Origin: Streptomyces viridochromogenes
GTDB lineage: Bacteria > Actinomycetota > Actinomycetes > Streptomycetales > Streptomycetaceae
Reading direction: 5' to 3'
Assembly (NCBI RefSeq): GCF_001270495.1
Contig: NZ_LGUR01000219.1
Coordinates: 1 to 64,000 of the forward strand
DNA length: 64,000 nucleotides
Made by a program: the position numbers and the translations under genes. Numbering within the stretch: position 1 is the first letter of the stretch; every line of letters starts with the position of its first letter. Under the pieces are notes generated by a model. That model was given only the letters and a program-made list of their open reading frames with translations, had not been told where the DNA came from and searched no databases. Below are positions 6,458-13,841 of this stretch, piece by piece.

Positions 6458-8992
6458 TCAGGTCTGGTCGTCCGCCAGTTCCGCCACCCCCGTGATCCGG
6501 TGCAGCGGATACGTCCGCACCTCGTCCGCCGTGTGGTCGTACGCCGTCACGAACCCGCCCTCCACCCGCACCGGCGCGATCACCCGCTGACTGGCGGCGC
6601 CCTCGGCGTTGACGTACCCGATCCACAGCGCCTCGCCGGTCAGGACGGCGGCCTGCATGGTGGCGAGGGTCTCCGCGGGGGTGGTGCGGGGCAGCTCGCC
6701 GCCGGTCACGGCGGGGCCGGTCGCGCTCGGCTTGCGTGGGGTCGTGGAGGCGAGGTCGCCCGCGCGGATGGCGCGGATCGCGGCCGCCAGCAGGGTGGCG
6801 TCCGGCGTCGGCGGGCCGTCCGGGACCGGCTCGGGCGCCGTGCGCGGCGGTGTGCGGTGGGCGTCGGCGCGGGTGATCAGGACGTCGCCCTCCGCCGACT
6901 CGGCGGCCGGCGCGAAGCCCATCGCGCGCAGGCCCTCCAGCAGCGTGGCCGGATCCGTGTGGGTGGCCAGGACCGTCGGGGCCAGTCGGCGCAGGCGCAG
7001 ACCCGCGGCCCGCTTGTCGGCGAGGATCTCGTTCAGCACCGCGTCGTCGTCGCAGCGGACGTACCCGGAGGCCGCGCCCACCCGCAGATGGCCGTGCTTA
7101 CGGGCCACGTCGTCGATCAGGTACGCCAGCGGCTGCGGCACCGGCGTCCGGGAGTGCTCGGCGAGGAAGGCGTGCAGGTCGGAGGCGCTGCGGCCGGCGT
7201 CGAGGGCGCGGCGTACCGAGCCGGGCGTGAACCGGTACACCGTCGCACCGCCCTTCGACTCGACGTCCGCGAGCACGCTCAGCATGTCGGCCAGCGGTCG
7301 TCGCAGCGGGCCGGGTGCCACGGCCGTCAGGTCGGCCTGGAGGAGGACGTGGTCCAGCGGCTCGGGGAGGAGGGGGGCCAGGAGACGGGCGGCCGTGGCG
7401 GAGGCGGTGGCCTGTTCGGTGGGGGAGAGGGGTTCCGGGGGCGGGGCCGGGCGGTGGTGCACGGGGAGTTTGTCGCCGGGGCCGGCCGGCTGCTCCTCGG
7501 CCGCCGGTTCCGGCTGCGGCGCGCCCAGCAGTGCCCGTCCGTGCGCCGACAACGCCCCCCGCCCCGTCACCCCGAGCATCTCCGCCTCGCTCAGCGTCCA
7601 CCGGGCGAGGCGGCCCCGCAGGTCGTCGTCCTGCTGGGGTCCCCGGAGCGGACGCTCCCAGCGCAGGCGGGCCAGCACCGACTCGGTGGACGGGGACGCC
7701 CCCTCCGGCAGGCCGGCGAGGAGGGTCAGCACCCGGTGCCGTACCTCCGGCGCGGCCGAGCGGTCCAGGCCGGGGCCCAGCGCCGACAACGTACGGTCCT
7801 TCGTGTCCCGTCCGCCGACCACGCCCGCGGTGCGCGTCGCCGTCAGCCACGCCTGCGCCAGCAGGGCCCAGCGCTGGGCGGGGGGCTGCTCCAGCCACTC
7901 GTCGTAGGCGGGGGTCGCCGCGTACCGTTCGTCGGGCTCGCCGTCGGAGGCCAGCAGCCCGGCGGCGTAGGCGAGCTCGACCCAGAAGGCGGCCAGGGGT
8001 TCGGACACGTCGAGGGCGACGGCGGTGCGCTTGAGGTCACGCACGCTCAGGCCGCCCGCCCGCAGCACGGTGGGCCCGCCCTCGTGCCAGTCCTTCAGCA
8101 GCTCCTCGACGGTCGCCAGCGCGGTGTACGCCTGCCCGGCCGCGGCCGCGTCCACAACCTGTGGACGGTGCGTCGCGGCCGCCTCGACGGGCGGCGGCAG
8201 CGGCTCCGTGGTGCGGTGCGCGCGGCCGGCCCGCAGATGCAGGGCGACCTCGCGGGGGAGTACGACCGTGCCGGGCGCGGTGGGCAGGAGCAGGCCGCGG
8301 TCCAGGAGCCAGCGCAGGCGCGGGGCCGGGTCCGCGGTGACCTGGCCGTACGGCGGCCCCCAGACCAGGCGGGAGAGGACCTCCCGGGACTCCTCCGGGG
8401 CGTCGGCGAGCAGGGCCGCCATCCGCCGCCGGTCGCTGAACAGGGCGGACAGCGACGACACGGCGGACACGGCGTCGTGGGTCGAGGGCAGCCCGGCCGT
8501 CGTGACGATCTCCTGGATACGGCCCGGCGACATACCCGCGGTGGCTTCCTGCACGGTCGGGCCCAGCCCGGTGGGGGACGGGTGCTGCGGCGAGGGCGCC
8601 AGCAGCTCACGTGCCGTACGCACCAGCCGCAGCCGGTCGTCGGCGCCCCACACCAGGGCCTGCTCGCGCAGCGTCCCGAGAGCGTGCGGCAGCGCCCCGG
8701 CGACGGCCGGGTCGCCCGCGTCGCCGGCCATCAGCGCGAGCAGTTCGTCGTACGTCGCCGGATCCGCCGCCACGGCCAGCGCCTCCGCCGTCTGCAACGC
8801 GAGGCGGTCCAGCCGTTCCAGGGCCCGCACGACGGAGGCCCGGGTGCCGGCCCGGGTCGCCAGCTGTGTGAGGTCCGTCGGGACGGGGGTGATGAGGTCG
8901 GGGCGGCTGCGCAGAAGTACGGCCAGGGAGGCGTCGTCCCGCACGCGGAGCGCTTCCGCGAGGGAACGGGGCGGTGTAGCCGGGTCGCTCAT
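6458..8992 (-). CDS. helicase-associated XPB-like protein with WYL-like C-terminus
   Basis: An 844-residue protein of the actinobacterial family annotated as helicase-associated or 'helicase conserved C-terminal domain' proteins. The N-terminus (SLAEALRVRDDASLAVLLRSRPDLITP) starts a helical wHTH-rich region. The middle carries an XPB-like domain (YRFTPGSVRRALDAGRSASDLHAFLAEHSRTPVPQPLAYLIDDVARKHG type). The last 70 residues (GEALWIGYVNAEG ... RVIAPVRVEGGFVTAYDH) resemble a WYL ligand or nucleic-acid-binding domain. No Walker A is seen, so it is not itself a helicase. ATG 8992 begins MSDPATPPRS; the upstream extension reads as intergenic. It probably acts with the XPB helicase at 2879-4522; that partnership is inferred from neighbourhood and family. 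Confidence 0.82.
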   Translation of the reverse strand: MSDPATPPRSLAEALRVRDDASLAVLLRSRPDLITPVPTDLTQLATRAGTRASVVRALERLDRLALQTAEALAVAADPATYDELLALMAGDAGDPAVAGALPHALGTLREQALVWGADDRLRLVRTARELLAPSPQHPSPTGLGPTVQEATAGMSPGRIQEIVTTAGLPSTHDAVSAVSSLSALFSDRRRMAALLADAPEESREVLSRLVWGPPYGQVTADPAPRLRWLLDRGLLLPTAPGTVVLPREVALHLRAGRAHRTTEPLPPPVEAAATHRPQVVDAAAAGQAYTALATVEELLKDWHEGGPTVLRAGGLSVRDLKRTAVALDVSEPLAAFWVELAYAAGLLASDGEPDERYAATPAYDEWLEQPPAQRWALLAQAWLTATRTAGVVGGRDTKDRTLSALGPGLDRSAAPEVRHRVLTLLAGLPEGASPSTESVLARLRWERPLRGPQQDDDLRGRLARWTLSEAEMLGVTGRGALSAHGRALLGAPQPEPAAEEQPAGPGDKLPVHHRPAPPPEPLSPTEQATASATAARLLAPLLPEPLDHVLLQADLTAVAPGPLRRPLADMLSVLADVESKGGATVYRFTPGSVRRALDAGRSASDLHAFLAEHSRTPVPQPLAYLIDDVARKHGHLRVGAASGYVRCDDDAVLNEILADKRAAGLRLRRLAPTVLATHTDPATLLEGLRAMGFAPAAESAEGDVLITRADAHRTPPRTAPEPVPDGPPTPDATLLAAAIRAIRAGDLASTTPRKPSATGPAVTGGELPRTTPAETLATMQAAVLTGEALWIGYVNAEGAASQRVIAPVRVEGGFVTAYDHTADEVRTYPLHRITGVAELADDQT

Positions 8993-9122
8993 CCTGCCCA
9001 CGTTAGCGGGTTGCCTCCGGCGGCAAGAGGGACCGCCCGGGTCCGGCCCGGACCTGGCACCCCTGTCCTGCGCTAACGTCGTCCCCACCGGGCTTCAGCA
9101 CACCCACCCCGGAGGGGACTTC

Positions 9123-10121
9123 GTGGGGATCGAGAGCGACCAGGTCGTCTACGAGTATCTGAGCCGCGTCGGTGACGTGGCGCAGCAGCGGCAGCTGCCG
9201 TCGGGCACCCGCATGCGCCTGGTGAACGAGCTGCGGGGCGAGATCGACCGGCGTCGCGCCAAGGCCGCCGTCGACAGTCCCGCCGCCGTCCGCCGCATCA
9301 TCGCCCGCCTCGGCACCCCGGACGAGGTCGTCGCCGCCGCCGGAGGCACCGCCGCCCCCGCGCCCCAGGCGCCGGTCACCTCCGTGCCGGTGCAACCGGA
9401 CGGCGCGGACCACGACGAACGACCCAAGGGCCTGCGCCGGATCGTGCCCCGCCCGCGCCCCGCCGAGGCCCCGGCCCGGCCCGACGACGCGCCCCCGCCG
9501 CCGCACCTCGCCAGCACCGCGGACCTCGGGGGAAGCGCGCTCCAGCCGGACTGGTGGCGGGTGGACAGCAGCACGTTCGGGCCCGGCGAGGACGTCCCGG
9601 GATTCGTCGGCGGCGTCGAGATCCCGGAGATGCTCAGGCGCCCGCCCGCGCAGGAGGAGACGCGGCTCCGGAAGAAGGAGCCGGTCGAGGAACCTGAAGC
9701 GGACGCCGTGATCGAGGCCGAGGCCGAGGTGCCGGAAACCTCCCGTCGCCGTCGCCTCATCCGTCGGCCGACCCTCCCGTCCGGCCGCTGGAGCAACCCC
9801 CTCCTCCTGCTCGCCGCCGCCCTCCTCGTCGTCGGCGCGGTCCTCGGTCACCTCGTCGTCCTGCTCCTCGGCTGGCTCATCGCCTGGGGCTCGCGACGGC
9901 TGAGCGACGCCGAGACGAAGTGGGCGGTCGTGATCCTGCCCGGCCTGTCCCTCACCGCCGGCGTCGTCTGGCTGTGGGGCCGCACCAACGGCCGCTGGGG
10001 CGACCCCATCGCGGAGGGCCACATGAACGCCGCGCTCAGCGAGACCTGGCCCTGGGTACTGCGGGGAGCGGCGGTGGCGTCGGCGCTGTTCATCGTCTGG
10101 CGATCACAGAGGCAGCAGTAG
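9123..10121 (+). CDS. integral membrane protein with HAAS-like N-terminus
   Basis: A 332-residue protein. GTG 9123 follows GGAGGGGA closely and begins (V)GIESDQVVYEYLSRVGDVAQQ. The N-terminal 75 residues form a helical module with the IARLGTPDEVVAAAG segment typical of HAAS/DUF1700-like domains. A long Pro- and charge-rich linker follows. The C-terminal 110 residues hold about three membrane helices (LLLLAAALLVVGAVLGHLVV, VVILPGLSLTAGVVWLW, LRGAAVASALFIVW). It is divergent from the XPB-like gene. Function is unknown; the architecture suggests a membrane sensor or scaffold. Confidence 0.75.
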   Translation: MGIESDQVVYEYLSRVGDVAQQRQLPSGTRMRLVNELRGEIDRRRAKAAVDSPAAVRRIIARLGTPDEVVAAAGGTAAPAPQAPVTSVPVQPDGADHDERPKGLRRIVPRPRPAEAPARPDDAPPPPHLASTADLGGSALQPDWWRVDSSTFGPGEDVPGFVGGVEIPEMLRRPPAQEETRLRKKEPVEEPEADAVIEAEAEVPETSRRRRLIRRPTLPSGRWSNPLLLLAAALLVVGAVLGHLVVLLLGWLIAWGSRRLSDAETKWAVVILPGLSLTAGVVWLWGRTNGRWGDPIAEGHMNAALSETWPWVLRGAAVASALFIVWRSQRQQ

Positions 10122-10172
10122 CGCCCCGAACGGGGGCGAGGTGACCGACCTCAGTGGCGCGGGCTGGGCACA

Positions 10173-10802
10173 ATGACCCACATGGCTTCCCTCACCGTCG
10201 GCTTCGACCTCGACATGACCCTCATAGACTCCCGCCCCGGCATCCACGCCTGCTACACGGCGCTGTCCGCGCGCACAGGGACCCGCATCGACGCCGACCT
10301 GGCGATCACCCGGCTGGGACCGCCCCTCGCCGACGAGCTGATCAACTGGTTCCCGGCGGAACAGGTCGAGGCCATGACCGACCTCTACCGCGAGATGTAC
10401 CCGGCGATAGCCATCACCGCCACCCCCGCACTCCCCGGCGCCCGCGAGGCGATCACCGCCGTACGGGACGCGGGCGGCCGCGCGATCGTCGTCACCGCCA
10501 AGTACGAACCGAACGCCAAACTGCACCTGGAACACCTCGGCATCCAGCCCGACGCGGTCATCGGCAACCTCTGGGCCGAGCAGAAGGCCGAGGCCCTGCG
10601 CGAGTACGCGTCGGGCGTCTACGTCGGCGACCACCAGGGAGACATCCGTGCCGCCCGCGCGGCCGACGCGCTGTCCGTCACCGTGGCGACCGGGCCCTAC
10701 AGCGCGGCGGAACTCGGCGAGCTCGGCGCGGACGTCGTCCTCACGGACCTGACGGAGTTCCCGGACTGGCTCTCCGGCTACCTGGCCGCGCCACGCGCCT
10801 GA
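10173..10802 (+). CDS. HAD-family hydrolase (phosphoglycolate phosphatase-like)
   Basis: A 209-residue haloacid dehalogenase superfamily hydrolase, probably a soluble phosphatase. Motif I is FDLDMTLIDS (DxDxT with nucleophile Asp), motif II lies around VVTAKYE, and the motif III/IV region is VYVGDHQGDIRAARAA. An alpha-helical cap follows motif I (residues about 20-85), as in phosphoglycolate phosphatase and beta-phosphoglucomutase relatives. The start could be ATG 10173 or the ATG at 10182 (MASLTVGFD). Substrate is not predictable. Its 3' end overlaps the small membrane protein gene on the other strand by 25 bp. Confidence 0.88.
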   Translation: MTHMASLTVGFDLDMTLIDSRPGIHACYTALSARTGTRIDADLAITRLGPPLADELINWFPAEQVEAMTDLYREMYPAIAITATPALPGAREAITAVRDAGGRAIVVTAKYEPNAKLHLEHLGIQPDAVIGNLWAEQKAEALREYASGVYVGDHQGDIRAARAADALSVTVATGPYSAAELGELGADVVLTDLTEFPDWLSGYLAAPRA

Positions 10803-11029
10803 CGTCGCCCCGCCGCGACCGAGCGGAGCACCCCCGCACCGGCGACGAGGAATCCGACGCCCATGAGCATGCTCAATCCGAACATGTATGTGGGAAATGG
10901 CGTCGTTCCGAGCAGGAACGGGGCCACGGTGACCAGAGTGGCCACAGCACCGATGAAGAAGACGACCGCACCGGCACGGATCAGTCGGTCACCGGGAGCG
11001 GCGGAATTCGTTTGGGTTTTGTCACGCAC
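10778..11029 (-). CDS. small two-helix membrane protein
   Basis: About 83 residues with two hydrophobic segments (AVVFFIGAVATLVTVAPFLLG and MFGLSMLMGVGFLVAGAGVL) separated by a short PFPTYM turn, and a basic C-terminus (RRQARGAAR). A GTG at 11029 gives VRDKTQTNSAAPGDRLIRAG, which looks like the real start; the frame also allows ATG 11062. It converges with the HAD gene and is divergent from the cold-shock gene. Function is unknown. Confidence 0.65.
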   Translation of the reverse strand: MRDKTQTNSAAPGDRLIRAGAVVFFIGAVATLVTVAPFLLGTTPFPTYMFGLSMLMGVGFLVAGAGVLRSVAAGRRQARGAAR

Positions 11030-11194
11030 CGGACCAGGGTAGTTCCCTGCGCGAAGGAACAACCGGGCGACGTCTTGTCACCGGCTCCGGGAGCATTAGC
11101 CTTGGTAGCGGCGGGTCATGGTCGACCCGCTGTAGTGCTATCAAGAGCCGTTTTCAGAAGCAGTTTTCCGACGAGTACGAGGACGAGGACAGAC

Positions 11195-11578
11195 GTGCCT
11201 ACCGGCAAGGTCAAGTGGTTCAACAGCGAGAAGGGCTTCGGCTTTCTCTCCCGCGACGACGGCGGTGACGTCTTCGTTCATTCCTCGGTCCTCCCCGCCG
11301 GAGTAGACACACTCAAGCCGGGACAGCGAGTGGAGTTCGGGGTGGTCGCCGGTCAGCGCGGTGACCAGGCACTTTCGGTCGCGATTCTCGACCCGACCCC
11401 CTCGGTCGCGGCCGCCCAGCGCAAGAAGCCGGACGAACTGGCCTCCATCGTCCAGGATTTGACGACCGTCCTGGAGAACATCACGCCGATGCTGGAGCGG
11501 GGCCGCTACCCCGACAAGGCCGCCGGCAAGAAGATCGCCGGGCTGCTGCGGGCGGTCGCCGACCAGCTCGACGTATAG
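11195..11578 (+). CDS. cold-shock domain protein with C-terminal extension
   Basis: A 127-residue RNA/DNA chaperone-like protein. The first 67 residues are a cold-shock domain, with RNP1-type KGFGFL and RNP2-type VFVHSS and the start PTGKVKWFNSEKG. Unlike the usual 67-aa CspA, a 60-residue charged tail follows (KKPDELASIVQDLTTVLENI ... KKIAGLLRAVADQLDV), a form known in actinobacteria. GTG 11195 is preceded by a GAGGACGAGGAC ribosome site. The 5' region holds a 7-bp dyad GCGGGTC/GACCCGC (11111-11130), and a strong terminator follows. Confidence 0.92.
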   Translation: MPTGKVKWFNSEKGFGFLSRDDGGDVFVHSSVLPAGVDTLKPGQRVEFGVVAGQRGDQALSVAILDPTPSVAAAQRKKPDELASIVQDLTTVLENITPMLERGRYPDKAAGKKIAGLLRAVADQLDV

Positions 11579-11668
11579 GAACTTCCAGGCAGTTGCCGGG
11601 CTTACCGGTCTTAAACGGACAGGTTTGCGCGGGCTTACGCGTTCTTACGGGAAATCCAACGTAACCGG

Positions 11669-11695
11669 GCCGAGGGGCGACACCAGCCCCTCGGC
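11669..11695. terminator. hairpin terminator after the cold-shock gene
   Basis: GCCGAGGGGC and GCCCCTCGGC form a perfect 10-bp stem with a 7-nt loop, 90 bp after the cold-shock gene and 44 bp from the convergent mqnD stop. The lack of a U-run is usual in Streptomyces. It probably works in both directions. Confidence 0.75.
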
Positions 11696-11739
11696 TTCTG
11701 CGCGTCAGCTCCTGCGCGTCGGTTCAGGGGCGCGGGGGT

Positions 11740-12603
11740 TCAGGGAAAAGACAGGGCTTCGGGCCCGAGGGGCGGAACCAGGCCCTCGGCCGCCGCGCGG
11801 GTGAGCAGTCCGCGTACGGCCGCGTAGCCGTCCTCGCCGAGGTCGGACGTGAACTCGTTGACGTACAGGCCGATGTGCTGGTCCGCGACGGCCGGGTCCA
11901 TCTCCTGGGCGTGCTCCATGACATACGGACGCGACGCCTCGGGGTCGTCCCAGGCGGCCCGTACGGAGGTGCGGATCGAGTCGGCCAGGAGCAGCAACTT
12001 CTGTGCGCCCAGCGACCGCTTGGCGATGATCGCGCCCAGGGGGATGGGCAGACCCGTCGTGCTCTCCCAGTGCTCGCCCATGTCGGCCAGCTTGTGCAGG
12101 CCGTAGTTCTGGTACGTGAAGCGCGCCTCGTGGATGACGAGCCCCGCGTCGACCTTCCCGTCCCGCACGGCGGGCATGATCTCGTGGAACGGCATCACGA
12201 CGATCTCGCCGACGCCGTCGGGGAGCGTGTCCGCCGCCCAGAGGCGGAAGAGGAGATACGCCGTCGACCTCTCGCTCGGCACCGCGACCGTACGGCCGGT
12301 GAGGTCCACCCCCTCCTCCCGCGTCAGCACCAGCGGGCCGCAACCCCGGCCCAGCGCGCCCCCGCAGGGCAGCAGGGCGTACTCGTCGAGGACGTACGGC
12401 AGGACGGCGTACGACACCTTCAGCACGTCGAACTCGCCGCGCTCGGCCATGCCGTTGGTGATGTCGATGTCCGCGAAGGTGACGTCGAGCGTGGGGGCGC
12501 CGGGGACGCGGTCGTGGGCGAGGGCGTCGAAGACGAAGGTGTCGTTCGGGCAGGGGGAGTACGCGATCTGCACGGTCTGTCGCTGCTGCTGCTCACCGGT
12601 CAT
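11740..12603 (-). CDS. mqnD: 1,4-dihydroxy-6-naphthoate synthase
   Basis: MqnD converts cyclic dehypoxanthine futalosine to 1,4-dihydroxy-6-naphthoate in the futalosine route to menaquinone. It is a 287-residue periplasmic-binding-fold enzyme acting in the cytoplasm. The sequence shows the family start IAYSPCPNDTFVFDALAH, the DIDITNGMAERGEFDVLKVSYAVLPYV segment, and the HEARFTYQNYGLHKLADMGEHWE block. Its ATG overlaps the end of mqnB by 11 bp, so the two are translationally coupled. The presence of mqnB and mqnD, with no sign of the classical men route here, fits Streptomyces. Confidence 0.95.
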   Translation of the reverse strand: MTGEQQQRQTVQIAYSPCPNDTFVFDALAHDRVPGAPTLDVTFADIDITNGMAERGEFDVLKVSYAVLPYVLDEYALLPCGGALGRGCGPLVLTREEGVDLTGRTVAVPSERSTAYLLFRLWAADTLPDGVGEIVVMPFHEIMPAVRDGKVDAGLVIHEARFTYQNYGLHKLADMGEHWESTTGLPIPLGAIIAKRSLGAQKLLLLADSIRTSVRAAWDDPEASRPYVMEHAQEMDPAVADQHIGLYVNEFTSDLGEDGYAAVRGLLTRAAAEGLVPPLGPEALSFP

Positions 12604-13294
12604 GCGGGTGCCAACCTTCCAGGACGGGTGCGAGCTTCCCGAACGCCTCGTTGAGGGCCGCGAGGGCGTCGCCGATGCGCCAGGCGGCGCGGTCGCGCGG
12701 GCCGACGGGGTTGGAGACCGCGCGCAGCTCCAGTACGGGCGTGCCGTGCGCGGCGGCGGCCTCGGCGACGCCGAAGCCCTCCATGGCCTCGGCCAGCGCG
12801 GTGGGATGGCGCTCGCGCAGCCGCGCGGCGCGCACGGCGGTGCCGGTCACGGTGGAGACGGTGAGGACGGCGCCGGGGCGGGCGCCGGCGGCGGTCGCCA
12901 CTTCTCGTACGAGTGCTTCCGGCGGACGGTGGGTGACGGTGCCGAAGCCCAGCTCGGTGACGGGCAGGAAGCCGTCGGGGGTCTCCGCGCCCAGGTCGGC
13001 GGCCGTGATCTCGTCGGCGACGACGAGGGAGCCGACGGGGGCGTGCGGGGCGAACCCGCCCGCGATGCCGGCGGAGACGGCCAGGCCGTAGGGGGCGCCT
13101 TCGAGGGCGGCCCGGGTGAGGGCGGTGGCGGTGGCGGCGGCGGCCCGGGCGGGGCCCACGCCAACGGCGATCACGTCGACGCCGGGCAGGTCGAGCGCCT
13201 GAGCCACCGCGTCCCGCTCAGCCGGGACGGCGGTGGCCACCAGGAGTCGTACGGCGGACGTGGTCAGCTGTCCTTCTTGAGCTTGAAGGACCAC
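12593..13294 (-). CDS. mqnB: futalosine hydrolase
   Basis: MqnB removes hypoxanthine from futalosine in menaquinone biosynthesis; it is a nucleoside phosphorylase/hydrolase-fold enzyme. Family features are RLLVATAVPAERDAV, GVGPARAAAATA, AVSAGIAGGF, and the catalytic region EAMEGFGVAEAAAAHG with ELRAVSNPVGPRDR. The start is unusual. No ATG lies near the expected N-terminus. Options are GTG 13294, which overlaps the upstream DUF2771 gene by 31 bp, or a CTG at 13267 sharing the CTGA overlap with that gene's TGA. The GTG gives 233 residues, the CTG 224. It forms an operon with the DUF2771 lipoprotein and mqnD. Confidence 0.92.
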   Translation of the reverse strand: MVLQAQEGQLTTSAVRLLVATAVPAERDAVAQALDLPGVDVIAVGVGPARAAAATATALTRAALEGAPYGLAVSAGIAGGFAPHAPVGSLVVADEITAADLGAETPDGFLPVTELGFGTVTHRPPEALVREVATAAGARPGAVLTVSTVTGTAVRAARLRERHPTALAEAMEGFGVAEAAAAHGTPVLELRAVSNPVGPRDRAAWRIGDALAALNEAFGKLAPVLEGWHPHDR

Positions 13295-13761
13295 AGGCCC
13301 GTCACGTCCTGCTCGCCCTCCTTGATGGAGACGAGCGTGGAGTCGCCGCTGGCGCCGTACTGCGCGTTGAAGAACACGCTGCCCGGGACGGTGCGGTAGG
13401 TCTTGGTGCTGGAGTCGGTGAGCGGCTGGCCGTTCATGAGGATGGTCCAGCCCTCGTCGGCGATCTCCGGGTCGACGCCGAAGCGGACGGTGTCGTCGGG
13501 GTCCACCTTGATGGACTCGATGTCCTTGTCCTTCAGGCACTTGGCCAGGTCCGCGGACTTCAGGGCGTCGCCCTCACCACCACAGGTGGCTTCCGCGTTG
13601 ACGGAGGAGGTGCCGACGGTGATCGTCGCCATCGGGGTCGGCTTGTCGCAGGCCGACAGGACGAGCAGTCCAGCGGAAACGGCGCCGGCGGCGGCGAGCG
13701 CGCGGCGGCGTCGCACAACGGCGCGGACGATAGCGGCTCCGCCGCGTGGCATCGTGGTCAT
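13264..13761 (-). CDS. DUF2771-type lipoprotein
   Basis: A 165-residue exported lipoprotein: twin-basic N-terminus (VVRRRRALAAAGAVSAGLLVL) and lipobox LSAC, with the lipidated Cys near residue 38. The mature domain contains a cysteine pair (EATCGGEGD and LAKCLKDKD) and the segments VRFGVDPEIADEGWTILMNGQPL and YRTVPGSVFFN, as in the actinobacterial DUF2771 family. Function is unknown. It is the first gene of a DUF2771-mqnB-mqnD unit, so it may be co-expressed with menaquinone synthesis; a role at the respiratory membrane is only a guess. Confidence 0.85.
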   Translation of the reverse strand: MTTMPRGGAAIVRAVVRRRRALAAAGAVSAGLLVLSACDKPTPMATITVGTSSVNAEATCGGEGDALKSADLAKCLKDKDIESIKVDPDDTVRFGVDPEIADEGWTILMNGQPLTDSSTKTYRTVPGSVFFNAQYGASGDSTLVSIKEGEQDVTGLWSFKLKKDS

Positions 13762-13841
13762 GGGCGAAGGTTATCGGGCCCGTGTGACGCTCTCTCTATG
13801 CGGGGGCGGCGTGCCCCGCGTGACGGGCGTGGGTGGGCGTG

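Noticed and set aside
11111..11130. Cold-shock riboswitch-like element before the cold-shock gene
   Set aside because: Only a 7-bp dyad is visible; there is not enough structure to claim an RNA switch.
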